Source of the DNA: Sepiola atlantica | Taxonomy: Eukaryota; Mollusca; Cephalopoda; Sepiida; Sepiolidae | Direction of reading: 5' to 3' | NCBI GenBank assembly: GCA_963556195.1 | Contig: OY744523.1 | Location: 76,989,445-77,053,444, forward strand | Length of the DNA: 64,000 bases | Shown here: one piece after another, positions 24,194 to 38,909 of the stretch | Layout: the number at the start of each line of letters is the position of its first letter | Numbering within the stretch: position 1 is the first letter of the stretch | Made by a program: the position numbers and the translations under genes | The notes under the pieces: generated by a model | What the model was told of the DNA's origin: nothing | The model's input: the letters and a program-made list of their open reading frames with translations, nothing else | Database searches by the model: none

Positions 24194-24880
24194 TGGGAAT
24201 AATATTATCCAACGTCGGTTGATATGCCGTAACACCCAACAACGTACATGAAGTTTTCCCCAAAGATATTTCTATTTTCTTTCTTTTTTCTTGCCACTCC
24301 CCGCTTTGTATGTGTCACAACCTCGAAGACAACATTCAATCAACATAATTAGAATCTTCGAAGACAAATCCAACCAAATTAGGGCGTTTTGCAAATCTTT
24401 TTTTGTTATTGTTGAATTAATTAATTGTGTTGTTTCTCTTGTTTGCCGGTTTCTGGGTCACCTTAGTGGATGTACATTTCGTCTCCTCCTTCATCTCTCT
24501 ATATTTTCGCCGGAAGACGTACAGATATTTAATGTTTTGTGTTCCCTAGCTACTGTCTTTCCCCATACACTGACAAATCGATTCATCAATACGGTAAAAA
24601 TGATCGGTTTACCGTCGATCAGACTCTTCAAAGGATAACCACCATTTTAGTACCAGGACTTAAATGAAAGACGCCAGTGTGTGTGTGTGTACGATTAAAC
24701 TGCTTTTATGCTCTCAAATATTAGATTGAGTTTGTCTTTTTTTAGGTGGGGAGTTGCCCACATTAAAAACTGAGGATGTGTCTAACTTTTCCCTTGTGTG
24801 GAGGCAAGTACGAAACTTGACCACTTGTCAAAAAATACTCATATTTAGCGGTTTTCCTCGTTAAAGGGTCCCCGGTTATT
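24191..24880. other. Unassigned sequence
   Basis: Mixed DNA. The 115-codon open frame at 24,291-24,638 (+) is cysteine- and leucine-rich but shows no known domain, signal or repeat kin; I do not call it a gene. Confidence 0.35.
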
Positions 24881-24883
24881 TTT

Positions 24884-24963
24884 ATCTATGACTTTACTAT
24901 TATTTCAAGTAGAATAAAATTATATAATTTAATTCTACTTGAAATAATGATAAATTATAGATG
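24884..24963. repeat. Palindrome with 17-bp perfect inner arms
   Basis: ATTATTTCAAGTAGAAT (24,899-24,915) and its exact complement (24,932-24,948) enclose a 16-bp AT loop; weaker pairing extends the arms to 24,884 and 24,963. Confidence 0.85.
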
Positions 24964-24982
24964 ATATAATATAAGTAAAAAA

Positions 24983-25192
24983 GTAAAATGGCCGACCATA
25001 GTCAAGGACGACACTAAGGCTCCCATCATTAGGGAGGGAGCCACTCTGTCCGAGGATTACCCCACTTACCATTGATTGTTATCTTATAGTGTTTAAGCAA
25101 GGTAGTATAAAGTAGTGTTCTTTTAGTTTTTGGTAGTACTCGCTCGAGGATTGAATTCTAATCTATCGGCCTTTATTCCAAATGGACCGGTA
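24983..25192 (-). repeat. tRNA-derived SINE, diverged copy
   Basis: Reading on the minus strand from 25,192: GGTCCATTTGGAATAAAGG (degenerate A-box region), AATTCAATCCTCGAGCGAG (degenerate B box), then GGTAAGTGGGGTAATCC and a 3' end GACTATGGTCGGCCATTTTAC. Head and tail both match the SINE at 43,071-43,269, so the two are one family. Confidence 0.7.
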
Positions 25193-25785
25193 AAATAATA
25201 TAGGCCTCTTTGAATTAAGTTAAATTCCGATCTTTTTGGCCCTTCAATCCTTTTAAGACATAAATAAAATTAACACTACATCCTGTAAGCTGTACGTTCA
25301 TACAGTTATCACGATAATTGTATGTTTTTTGTTGATTTGAATTCTTTTAAGGATTCTCTGAAGAAGCGTAAATGGAAAATCTTTGCTTTTAATGAAATTG
25401 AAATCATTGTTAAAAGACACAAAATTATGTGCGACAATTACATAATGGGAGCTTAAATTACAAAATGAACATTGTCTAACCTAATAACGACACCCAAATA
25501 AGCCCTATTTTTCACTCAGTTTTCACCATGGCAATATGTTTAGAATTACTTTGAAGTATTTGATCTTCAGTCATTTCTCAGTTATTAATGTTTTGAACTT
25601 AATTGTTTTTAATCTTCTAGAGCTAAGCCGCAACCAGAGAATGTATAAATAGTTGAAATGTACACAAATTTGAGGAATCAGTACAGTGTTATGTGATATG
25701 ACTAAAACCCCTTCTAAAGCTTATATCGGCCATGCTGATACAGACAATGGCTGTTCCAAATTTTGTAAAGATACAACGTTTATAG
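25193..25785. other. Unassigned sequence
   Basis: No supported feature before the satellite starts. Confidence 0.4.
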
Positions 25786-25787
25786 AA

Positions 25788-28700
25788 TATAATATTAATT
25801 ATCATATTCTATATATATATTATAAATATTATATTAAATATTTTAAATATCATATTCTATATATATATATTTTAAAATATTATATTAAATATTTTAAATA
25901 TCATATTATATATATATTTTTAAATATTATATTAAATATATTAACTATCATATTCTATATATATTTTTAAATATTATATTAAATATATTAAATATCATAT
26001 TCTATATACAATTTTTTTAATAAAATATTAAATATTTTAAGTAATATATTCTATATATATATTTTTAAATATATTAAATAGTTTAAATATCATATTCTAT
26101 ATATATTTTTAAATATTATATTAAATATATTAAATATCATATTCTATATATATGTTTAAATATTATATTAAATATTTTAAATATCATATTCTATATATAT
26201 TTTTAAATATAATATTAAATATTTTAAATATCATATTCTATATATATTTTTAAATATTATATCAAATATTTTAAATATCATATTCTCTATATATTTTTAA
26301 ATACTATATTAAATATTTTAAATATCATATTCTATATATATTTTTAAATATTATATTAAATATATTACATATCATATTCTATAAATATTTTTAAATACTA
26401 TACTAAATATATTAAATATCATATCAAATATATATTTTTAAATATTATATAAAATATATTAAATATTATATTCTATATGTATTTTTAAATATTATATTAA
26501 ATATTTTAAATATCATATTCTATATATATTTTTAAATAGTATATTAAATATATTAAATATCATATTTAATATATATTTTTAAATATTATATTAAATATAT
26601 TAAAGAACATATTCTATATATATATATGTTTAAATATTATATTAAATATATTATATATCATATTTTATATATATATTAAAATATTATATTAAATATTTTA
26701 AATATTATATTCTATATATATTTTTAAATGTTATATTAAATATTTTAAATATTATATTCTATATATATTTTTACATATTATATTCAATATTTTTCATATC
26801 ATATTCTATATATATATCTTTAAATATTATATTAAATATATTACATATCATATTCTATCTATATTTTTAAATATTCAATTAAATATTTTAAATATCATAT
26901 TCTATATATATGTTTAAATATTATATTAAATATTTTAAATATCATATTCTATATATATTTTAAATAAGACATTTAATATTTTAAATATCATATTCTATAT
27001 ATATATTTTTAATATTATATTAAATATATTAAATATCATATTCTATATATATGTTTAAATATTATGTTAAATATATTAAATATAATAATCTATATATATT
27101 TTTAAATATTATATTAAATAATTAAAATATTATATTCTATATATATTTTTAAATATTATATTAAATATTTTAAATATAATGTTCTATATATATTTTTAAA
27201 TATTATATTAAATATTTTAAATATCATATTCTTTTTATATTTTTAAATATTATATTCAATATATTAAATATCATATTCTATATATATTTTTAAATATTAT
27301 ATTAAATATTTTTAATATTATATTGTATATATAGTTTTAAATATTATATTGAATATTTTAAATATCATATTCTACATATATATTTAAAATATTATATTAA
27401 ATATATTAAATATCATATTCTATATATATTTTTTAATTATATATTAAATATTTTAAATATTATATTCTATATATATTTTTAATAATATATTAAATATATT
27501 TAATATAATATTCTATATATATTTTTAAATATTATATTAAATATATTATATATAATATTCTCTATATATTTTTAAATATGATAATAAATATTTTTAATAT
27601 AATATTGTATATATATTTTTAAATATTATATAAAATATTTTAAATATCATTATTCTATATATATATTTAAAATATTATATTAAATATATTAAATATCATA
27701 TTCTATATATATTTTTAAATATTATATTAAATATTTGAAATATTATATTCTATATATATTTTTAAATATTATATTAAATATTTTAAATATCATATGCTAT
27801 ATATATTTTAAAATATTATATTAAATATATCAAATATCATATTCTATATATATTTTTAAATATGATAATAAATATATTAAATATCATATTCTATATATAT
27901 TTTTAAATATTATATTTAATATATTAAATATCATATTCTATATATATTTTTAATATTATATTAAATATTTTAAATATCATATTCTATATATATTTTTAAA
28001 TATTATATTAAATATATAAAATATAATAGTCTATATATATATTTTAATATCATATTAAATATAATTAATATCATATTCTATATATATTTTTAAGTATTAT
28101 ATAAAATATTTTAAATATTATATTCTATATATATTTTTAAATATTATATGAAATATTTTAAATATCATATTCTATATATATATTTAAAATATTATATTAA
28201 ATATATTAAATATCATATGCTATATATATTTTTAAATATTATATTAAATATTTTAAATATTATATTCTATATATATTTTTAAATATTATATTAAATATTT
28301 TTAATATCATATTTTATATATATTTTTAAATATTATATTAAAGATATTAAATATCATATGCTATATATATTTTTAAATATTATAATAAACATATTAAATA
28401 TCATATTCTATATAGATCTTTAAATATTATATTAAAAATATTAAATATCATATTCTATATATATATTAAAATATTATATTAAATATTTTAAATATCTTAT
28501 TCTATATATATTTTAAATATTGTATTAAATATTTTAAATATCATATTCTATATATATATTTTTAAATATTATATTAAATATATAAAATATCATATTCTAT
28601 ATATATTTTTAAATATTATATTAAATTAATTATATATCATATTCTATATATATTTTTTAATATTATACTAAATATTTTAAATATTATATTTTATATATAT

Positions 28701-31700
28701 TTTTAAATGTTATAGCAAATATTTTAAATATTATATTCTATATATATTTCTAAATATTATATTAAATATATTAAATATCATATTCTATATATATTTTTAA
28801 ATATTATATTAAATATATTAAATATCATATTCGATATATATTGTTAAATATTATATTTAATATATTAAATATCAAATTCTATATATATTTTTAAATATTA
28901 TATTAAATATATTAAATATCATATTCTAAATATATTTTTAATATTATATTAAATATTTTAAATATTATATTCTATATATATTTTTAAATATTATATTAAA
29001 TATTTTAAATATCATATTCTATATATATTTTTAAATATAATATTTAAAATATACATTAAATATATTAAATATCATATTCTATATATATTTTTTAATATTA
29101 TATTCAATATATAAAATATCTTATTCTTAATATATTTTTAAATATTATATTTAATATATTAAATATCATATTTTATATATATTTAAAATAGTATATTAAA
29201 TATTTTAAATATCATATTCTATCTATATTTTAAAATAGAATATTAAATATTTTAAATATTATATGCTATATATATTTTTAAATATTATATTAAATATTTT
29301 AAATATCATATTTTATATATATATTTTAAATATTATATTAAATATATTAAATATCATATTCTATATATATTTTAAAATATTATATTTAATATATTTTAAA
29401 TATTATATCCTATATATATTTTTAAATATTATATTAAATATTTTAAATATCATATTCTATATATATACTTTTAAATATTATATTAAATATATTAAATATC
29501 ATATTCTATATATATATTTTTAGATATTATATTAAATATATTAAATATCATATTCTATATATATATTAAAATATTATATTAAATATTTTAAATATTTTAT
29601 TCTATATATATTTTAAATATTATATTAAATATTTAAAATATCATATTCTATATATATTTGTTAATATTATATTAAATATTTTAAATATCATATTCTATAT
29701 ATATTTTCTAATATTATATTAAATATATTAAATATCATATTCCATATATATTTTTAAATATTATATTAAATATATTAAATATCATATTCGATATATATTT
29801 TTAAATATTATATTTAATATATTAAATATCATATTCTGTATATATTTTTAAATATTATATTAAATATATTAAATATAATATTCTATATATATTTTAAATT
29901 ATATATTAAATATTTTTAATATCATATTCTATATATATTTTTAAATATTATATTAAATATATCAAATATCTTATTCTCTATATATTTTTAAATATTATAC
30001 TTAATATATTAAATATCATATTCTATATATATTTTAAATATTATATTAAATATTTTAAATATCATATTCTATATATATTTTTAATATTATATAAAATATA
30101 TTAAATATAATAGTCTATATATATTTTTTAATATTATATTAAATATAATTAATATCATATTCTATATATATTTTAAAAGATTATATAAAATATTTTAAAT
30201 ATTATATTCTATATATATTTTTGAAATATTATATTAAATACTTTAAATATCATATTCTACATATATATTTTAAATATTATATTAAATATATTAAATATCA
30301 CATGCTATATATATTTTTAAATATTATATTAACTATTTTAAATATTATATTCTATATATATTTTTAAATATTCTATTAAATATTTATAATATCATATTAT
30401 ATATATATTTTTAATATTATATTAAATATATCAAATATCATATTCTATATATATTTTTAAATATGATAATAAACATATTAAATATCATATTCTATATAGA
30501 TCTTTAAAAATTATATTAAATATATTAAATATCATATTCTATATATATATTAAAATATTATATTAAATATTTTAAATATCTTATTCTATATATATTTTAA
30601 ATATTATATTAAATATTTTAAACATGATATTCTATATATATTTTTAAATATTATATTAAATATATTAAATATCATATTCTATATATTTTTTTAAATATTA
30701 TATTAAATTAATTAAATATCATATTCTATATATATTTTTTAATATTATATTAAATATTTTAAATATTATATTCTATATATATTTTAAAATGTTATGGTAA
30801 ATATTTTAAATATTATATTCTATATATATTTCTAAATATTATATTAAATATATCAAATATCATATTCTATATATATTTTTAAATATTATATTAAATATTT
30901 TAAATATCATATTCGATATATATTGTTAAATATTATATTTAATATATTAAATATCATATTCTATATATATTTTTAAATATTATATTATATATATTAAATA
31001 TCATATTCTATATATATTTTAAATATTATATTAAATATTTAAAATATGATATTCTATATATATTTTTAAATATTATATTAAATATTTTAAATATAATATT
31101 CTATATATATCTTGAAATATTATATTAAGTATATTAAATATCATATTCTATATATATTTTTAAATATTATATTAAATATATTAAATATCTTATTCTCTAT
31201 ATATTTTTAAATATTATATTTAATATGTTAAATATCATATTCTATATATATTTACAATATTATATTAAATATTTTAAATATCATATTCTATTAATATTTT
31301 AAAATATAATATTAAATATTTTAAATATTATATGCTATATATATTTTAAAATATTATATTAAATATTTTAAATATTATATTCTATATATATTTTTAAATA
31401 TTATATTAAATATTTTAAATATCATATTCTATATATATATTTTAAATATTATATTAAATATATTAAATATCATATTCTATATATATTTTTAAATATTATA
31501 TTCAATATTTTAAATATCATATTCTATATATATTTTTAAATATTATATTTAATATATTAAATATCATATTCTATATATATATTTTTGATATTATATTAAA
31601 TATATTAAATATCATATTCTATATATATATTAAAATATTATATTAAATATTGTAAATATTTTATTCTATATATATTTTGAATATTATATTAAATATTTTA

Positions 31701-34592
31701 AATATCATATTCTATATATATTTGTAAATATTATATTAAATATATTAAATATCTTATTCTATATACATTTTTAAATATTATATTAAATATATTAAATATC
31801 ATATTCTACATATATTTTTAAATATTATATTAAATATATTAAATATCATATAGGATATATATTTTTAAATATTATATTTAATATATTAAATATCATATTC
31901 TATATATATTTTTAAATATTATATTAAATATATAAAATATCATATTCTATATATATTTTAAATAATATATTAAATATTTTAAATATCATATTCTATATAT
32001 ATTTTTAAATATTATATTAAATATATTAAATATCATATTCTATATATATTTTTAAATATTATATTAAATATTTAAAATATTATATTCTATATATATTATT
32101 AAATATTATATTTAATATTTTAAATATCATATTCTATATATATATTTAAATATTATATTAAATATATTAAATATCCTATTTTATATATATTTTTAAATAT
32201 TATATTAAATATTGGTAATATTATATTCTATATATGTTTTTAAATATTATATTAAATATTTTTAATAGCATATTCTATATATATTTTTAAATATTATATT
32301 AAATATTTTAAATATCATATTCTATATATAAATTTTTAATATTATATTAAATATATTAAATATCATATTCTATATATATATTTTTAGATATTATATTAAA
32401 TATATTAAATATCATATTCTATATATATATTAAAATATTATATTAAATATTTTAAATATTTTATTCTATATATATTTTAAATATAATATTAAATATTTAA
32501 AATATCATATTCTATATATATTTGTTAATATTATATTAAATATTTTAAATATCATATTCTATATACATTTTTAAATATTATATTTAATTAATTTAATATC
32601 ATATTCTATATATATTTTTTAATATTATATTAAATATATTAAATATCATATTCTATATATATTTTTAAATATTATATTAAATATTTTAAATATTATATTC
32701 TATATATATTTTTAAATATTATATTAAATATTTTAAATATTATATTCTATATATATTTTTAAATATTATATTAAATATTTTAAATATTATATTCTATATA
32801 TATTTTTAAATATTATATTTAATATTTTAAATATCATATTCTATATATATATTTAAATATTATATTAAATATATTAAATATCCTATTCTATATAGATTTT
32901 TAAATATAATATTAAATATTGGTAATATTATATTTTATATATTTTTTTAAATATTATATTAAATATTTTTAATATCATATTCTATATATATTTTTAAATA
33001 TTATATTAAATATATGAAATATCATATTCTATATATATAATTTAATATGATAATAAATATATTAAATATCATATTCTATATATATGTTTAATATTATATT
33101 AAATATATAAAATATCATATTCTATATATATATTTTTAGATATTATATTAAATATATTAAATATCATATTCTATATATATATTCAAATATTATATTAAAT
33201 ATTTTAAATATTTTATTCTATATATATTTTAAATATTATATTAAATATTTTAAATATCATATTCTATATATATTTGTAAATATTATATTAAATATATTAA
33301 ATATCATATTCTATATACATTTTTAAATATTATATTAAATTAACTTAATATCATATTTTATGTATATTTTTTAATATTATATTAAATATATTGAATGTCA
33401 TATTCTATATATATTTTTAAATATTATATTAAATATTTTAAATATTATATTCTATATATATTTTTAAATATTATATTAAATGTTTTAAATATTATATTCT
33501 ATATATATTTTTAAATGTTATAGTAAATATTTTAAATATTATATTCTATATATATTTTTAAATATTATATTTAATATATTAAATATCATATTCTATATAT
33601 ATTTTGAAATATTATATTAAATATATTAAATATCATATTCGATATATATTTTTAAAGATTATATTTAATATATTAAATATCATATTCTATATATATTTTT
33701 AAATATTATATTAAATATATTAAATATTACATTCTATATATATTTTAAAATATATAGTAAATATTTTAAAGATCATATTTTCTATATATTTTTAAATATT
33801 ATATTAAATATATTAAATATCATATTCTATATATTTTTTTAAATATTATATTAAATATATTTAATATCTTATGGTCTATATATGTTTTAATATTATATTT
33901 AATATATTAAATATCATATTCTATATATATTTTAAATATTATATTAAATATTTTAAATATCATATTCTATCTATATTTTAAAATAAAATATTAAATATTT
34001 TAAATATTATACGCTATATATATTTTTAAATATTATATTAAATATTTTAAATATTATATTCTATATATATTTGTAAATATTATATTAAATATTTTAAATA
34101 TCATATTCTATATATATTTGTAAATATTATATTAAATATATTAAATATCATATTCTATATACATTTTTAAATATTATATTTAATTAATTAAATATCATAT
34201 TCTATATATATTTTTTAATATTATATTAAATATTTTAAATATTATATTCTATATATATTTTTAAATGTTATAGTAAATATTTTTAATATTATATTCTATA
34301 TATATTTTTAAATATTATATTAAATATATTAAATATCATATTCTATACATATTTTTAATTATTATATTAAATATATTAAATATCATATTCGATATATGTA
34401 TTTTTAATATTATATTTAATATATTAAATATCATATTCTATATATATTTTTAATTATTATATTAAATATATTAAATATCATATTCTATATATATTTTAAA
34501 TATTATATTAAATATTTTTAATATTATATTCTATATATATTTTTAAATATTATATTAAATATTTTAAATATTATATTCTATATATATATTTA
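25788..34592. repeat. 8.8-kb AT satellite, about 47-bp unit, roughly 187 copies
   Basis: The typical monomer is AAATATCATATTCTATATAT, ATTTTTAAATATTATATTAA, ATATATT; adjacent copies at 31,981 and 32,028 give the 47-bp period. Two main variants alternate irregularly (ATATATT or ATTTT before AAATATC). G and C are nearly confined to one C per unit. Longer-range order is visible: a TATAGATCTTTA-bearing block occurs at about 28,410 and 30,494 (about 2,084 bp apart), and a TATATATTAAAATATT block recurs at about 28,455, 29,550, 30,538, 31,618, 32,417 and 33,172. Open frames within it are artefacts. Confidence 0.95.
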
Positions 34593-35365
34593 TGGGAATT
34601 GCCTCAGACAAGGAATGAAGCCACTTGATGTACGGAGCTAAAAGAACATACTACTTTAAGGTAAAAAAATAGCAACGATAAGTGTTGGATGAATAGATTT
34701 GTACTCAGAAAACAGCAATTTTTCCTCTTTTGTCAGAAACATCGCCTATTGAATGTGAGGACTAAAGGACAAATCAAAGGAAGTTAGAGTTGCGAGGCTG
34801 CCGAAAGTACACCCAGGGTACACTTTCGACTTATCATATTTAGTAGGAATGATATCCTATGTAGATTGTTCGAAGAATATATACATTTTCGCTTTATTCG
34901 CGAAGGAACAAAAATCTTTATAATATATTGGGTCATAAAAATATCAGCATACAAACTCATCCTATGAAGACCGGACATGATAATCGCCTACAAAAAGGAA
35001 GAAATATGGCAAAGAATAGCTTTTTTTCCAGAAGAATAGCTTTTTTATTTGCAAATAAAAGAAGAAAAAACTATATTAATATATTGAGCTTGCGAAAGAA
35101 CTTAATTAAATATGAGATATGAAGAAGACCGCTTTAATACCAATAATAATAGGGGCACTAGGAATATTTCCGAAAAAAACTGGAAGATGGACTAGGAGAA
35201 TTTAGAATCGGACACTATACAAAGTATGGCACTGGTTTACATAGCTGAAAATTGAGAAAACGAGTAGATTAGAAGATCACATAATCTCCCACACACACGC
35301 ACACACATACGAAAAATACAAACACATATAAGGTAGTATTGACTCTAATATTTAATCGTACATTT
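34593..35365. other. Unassigned sequence right of the satellite
   Basis: Returns abruptly to mixed composition. Short ORFs (34,784-35,122) have no recognisable features. A short (CA)n lies at about 35,291-35,308. Confidence 0.4.
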
Positions 35366-35579
35366 TGTGAACGGCAATGGTTATTTCCCTTGCACTGTAA
35401 TTATTTGTAATCGGTAATTATCTCCCTTGTTCTTTCTGATGTATATAAACATGAGTGCCCACGTGTATCGTTCTTATGCCGGGCGACCGACCAAGTAACA
35501 TCGTGTTTGTGTCCTTTTTGACCTCTGTCCCCTTTGCTAGTATTACTTCTTATATTCAGTGAATAACCACATCATAACA
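35366..35579 (+). mobile_element. Possible solo LTR (214 bp)
   Basis: The block begins TGTGAACGG and ends ATAACA (TG...CA ends), with TGTATATAAA at 35,441-35,450 as a TATA box and a GC-richer GCCGGGCGACCGACC stretch after it, as expected for U3-R-U5. It is followed by GACATCTATTGCTGCCAC, which could be a primer-binding-site region. No second LTR, gag or pol is visible, so this is either a solo LTR or a truncated 5' end. Confidence 0.35.
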
Positions 35580-37055
35580 CTGACATCTATTGCTGCCACA
35601 AAAAGTGCTTGTGAAGGGTCAAAATAGATAGAAAGAACCAGGAGGGATAGTATCATTCAGGCCTCCATTTTAAGAGCTAGGAAAGTACTGGAATGCTGCA
35701 GATGTTTATTGCCACTCGAATATCAGAGAATAACCCAATCAACTCAACCGTGTTCAGCAACATGTCGCATCAGACAACACAAAGAGGTCAAGCGATCCAT
35801 CGACATTATTAAAATTCATTACCAATTCTTACGCCATATAATTCGAAATCAAACATTTGTTAAATGTTAACAAATTCGGACGTTAATAAAATCCTTATCT
35901 GATCAAAAATGTGATTAAACTTTATCTGTTTCATATTTTTTTCTAACATTTGTAGATATTTAGCGTCAAGTAAAACAATTTTAAAATTAAAATGTAAAAT
36001 TGCAAGTAAATGTGTCCGCATATTTATTGTTAGATGACGGCTTGTCTCTTGATGTGTATATAGCTAATTATACCTACGTGTTGTTGTGACCCGCATGTTT
36101 TCTAGTGTTCGATCGTTCACATGACACACCAGACGTCGTTTTGATAGAGGATTTATTAGCATGAAGCACGTTTTAAGTTATAGAAATGCGGGAGACAGAC
36201 ATATAGAAGTATTCGTTCGACTAAGAGAGACAGAGAGAGGGGGGGTGAATTGGCCCACTTTAGTCTTAGGTATATCCATCACTCTCTGCACTTCTGTTAG
36301 AGTTTTGAGGCGAACACCGATTTCTGCGCCTGCTCGCGTTCAGAAAAGGAGATTAATGACGTCGGTAATCGTCTTTCGATTCCAAACTTCGTATAATCTC
36401 CGAGGTCATCTTCTAACCCATTAGTTGTCACTAATATTTAGTTTGTTTAACTGCTCTCCCCTCCATTCGAATAAGATCTTTTATTATGTAACATTATAGA
36501 ATATTTGTTTACTTTTCAAACTGTATGTTAAATACTGTTTCATGAAATAATATGATGCTACAAAAAATAATTCACGAGGTTTATTGAATTTTTTTTGGCA
36601 AGTTTAGAGCATATTTTGTTTTTTTTAATTTGTTTTGTGTTTTTGTTTTATTGTTGATTTCTCTTATCAATAACATCTCAAAATGATATATTCACTGATT
36701 TGTAAACATTAACGGGGAAAATAATTTCTTTTAACAATAATTGGCACACAATTTAAAAAGGGTTAGCTTACACCACAAAATATACTTCAACTTACTCTTC
36801 TATTAAAAGTTGTAATACCTCATACGGCATTTAAAGAAATAAGTGATGAACATTTTGTAACTAGTAGCGGCAGTGAATGTTGTTTTACGTATCAACTCTC
36901 CATTAAACAAAAGCTCCAATCAGAAGTTTCTGTTAGCCAATCACAAACGAAAAAATGCCCACCCTCAATTACAGCGGGCACTATAATAACCAAAATGTAT
37001 AGCTTTCTTTTTTCTGTTATTTTTCTTTTACAGACAAGATACGTGCGCATGACAT
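35580..37055. other. Unassigned sequence
   Basis: No supported coding region. The open frame at 36,161-36,424 (+) contains an AGAGAGACAGAGAGAGG tract and no domain. A cluster of CACACA and a hammerhead-like relic lie at the right edge. Confidence 0.4.
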
Positions 37056-37059
37056 AATC

Positions 37060-37092
37060 CTGTCGAGCCCCATTCGGCGAAACGTCCTCGGC
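37060..37092 (+). ncRNA. Degenerate hammerhead-like motif
   Basis: CTGTCGA (37,060-37,066; consensus CTGANGA, so one core base is changed), GCC-CCATTC-GGC stem II with its extra C, GAAA (37,079-37,082), CG-TCCT-CG stem III (37,083-37,090), then GC where a functional ribozyme needs U then A, C or U. Layout equals the good copy at 39,700 but the catalytic positions are mutated and stem I is not visible. Confidence 0.4.
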
Positions 37093-37309
37093 AAGTGGCA
37101 CACACATGGTGAGTGACTTTCACAAACCACTCTACGCCCAGTGAAGCATACACACACGCCGCTCCCGAGAATGCATACACACAAGTTAATACATAACTCT
37201 CTGACTGGTAAAACAATAGCATTTACACACACATAAACGCACAGGAGGACAACCGAAATAAACACGTGTATTCAATTTCTTCTCGCCTACAAAACAACAC
37301 CTTTTTTCA

Positions 37310-38210
37310 CTTAGAACGTTCTTCGATGAAAGAGCCATTTATTTTGACTTGGGAGAAGTGAGGATCCAAGCGCTAGTGGTGAAAAGAGAGAAGCTTGGAT
37401 TTAGAGATGTTAAAAGTAACATGCCAATTTTCCCCCTCATTACACCATGTTCTCCAAGTCGGAAAAGAGAGAGTCAGAAAGATCTTGATAATCAATGCTC
37501 TTCGAAATGCCGGCATAAATTATTGTGTTGTCTGCATAGATGTAAATAAATGATCTCAGAATAGTATTTGGAAGATCATTTATGAGAATCAGCAAGAGAG
37601 TTGGGCCCGAAATGGATGCTTGAGGCACGCCGGCATTTATACTATGTGCTTCGGACGTCTGCCCATCAACAACTACTTTTATAGACGTATCCAAGAGAAA
37701 GGATTTAATGGTTGAGCGGACATTTTGAGATATTCAATAGCTTAGAAGCTTGTGGAGCAACATTTATGCCAAAGCCTATCGAAGTCGTTTGATATATCAA
37801 GAGCTATCGCTCGACAAACGATGAAATCCATATTGCTTGTCACTAAGAAGATTGCTTTCGCTGAGGTGGTTAACAACATATTGATTTATTACAGATTCAA
37901 GCGATTTACTCCTGACACACAGGAGACTGGTCGGTCTGTACTGAGACACAGAGGTTGGATCTCCAGTATTTTTAATTTTTAAATACCGGTCAGACTAACG
38001 CAGTCTTCCAACGTGAGGGAAAGTATTTATTCTTTAAGCAACAATTGAACAGCTTTGTAAAGATGGGAGCTATTTCGGGTTGCCGTTTCTTGATTACTAT
38101 CATCGGAATGCTGCCGGGACCAGTTGCTTTGTTGGCATCGTGGTTCTTGATAAGTTTGGCGACATCCTGGACAGTTATTCGAGTGTCGCTTACAGTTTTT
38201 GTAGTCATAT
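37310..38210 (-). pseudogene. Decayed LINE reverse transcriptase (copy b)
   Basis: On the minus strand from about 38,208: KLIKNHDANKATGPGSIPM, APIFTKLFNCCLKNKYFPSR and WKTALV (RT fingers), then YRPTSLLCVRSKSLESVINQ and HLSESNLLSDKQYGF in another frame, a short deletion and stops, then VVDGQTSEAHSINAGVPQ, GPTLLLILINDLP and YADNTIIYA (palm; the second catalytic Asp is Asn), and finally VTFNISKSKLLSFHH and VKINGSFIEE up to about 37,310. The element is dead (at least two frame changes, stops, mutated YADD). No endonuclease, no C-terminal domain. Same family as copy a. Confidence 0.85.
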
Positions 38211-38850
38211 GTCATTGTTAAACTTATTTTGTAAACGTTTAATTCGTGGATAGACATTTTAAAATCCATGTTTATTTGAAGGTGTCAAAAATACTGTATA
38301 TATGGTCACATAAACTAAATTAGATTCGACCTTAAACGCTCGAAAGCTACTTCATTACATTTCTATGAATCAATCCTATGTTTTAATTAGAATGGGTCGA
38401 TTTGGATCAGACTTTGATATGCTTTGAATTTGACAAGCAAACATCAATAGAATAAAATATATTTATAATAGTAAAAACAAGCAGATTTACAATCTCTCTC
38501 TCTCTCTCTCTCTCTCTGTGTTTTGGGGAATATATCTTGTTGTTTGTATTTTTGTTTTTGCCTACTTTCAAAACTTTTTTGAATTTCATGTGCATTTATT
38601 CTTATTTTTAAAGCCCACTATTGGCCTGCATAACGCTGTTGGAAACAATTTATGTGGGTGAATTCTTTTCGAAACAAATCAGCATAAATGGCCGAGAGTA
38701 AAGCCTCCCATAGTTTCAATTCTCTAAATAAGCGTGAGAGATTTAATTCGTAAACATGTCATAGTATTGTGTATCGTTGATAACGAGACTAGCATAATCG
38801 AAGCTTGTATTAGGAGAAGTAAATGAAAGACGAGTAAGAAGAGGAGAATA
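38211..38850. other. Unassigned sequence with short (CT)n
   Basis: (CT)n at about 38,491-38,517. Otherwise no supported feature. Confidence 0.45.
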
Positions 38851-38866
38851 GTACTGTGTCACTTTG

Positions 38867-38891
38867 CTAACCCTAACCCTAACCCTAACCC
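38867..38891. repeat. Interstitial telomeric tract, (CCCTAA)4
   Basis: CTAACCCTAACCCTAACCC continues to four TTAGGG-type units. The 10-mer CACTTTGCTA occurs immediately before (38,860-38,869) and shortly after (38,900-38,909). This is the animal telomere motif at an internal site. Confidence 0.9.
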
Positions 38892-38909
38892 GACTTGGGC
38901 ACTTTGCTA

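Noticed and set aside
24291..24638. 115-codon Cys/Leu-rich frame as a small secreted or membrane protein
   Set aside because: No clear signal peptide at its start, no family features, and it lies beside repeats; support is too weak.
25788..34592. Possible CRISPR-like array or origin because of regular repeats
   Set aside because: There are no unique spacers between repeats; continuous tandem monomers in a eukaryotic-type context.
36161..36424. 87-codon open frame as a gene
   Set aside because: Interrupted composition with a GA run, no motif, no splice or promoter context.
38867..38891. Chromosome end
   Set aside because: Only four telomeric units, with ordinary sequence continuing on both sides.
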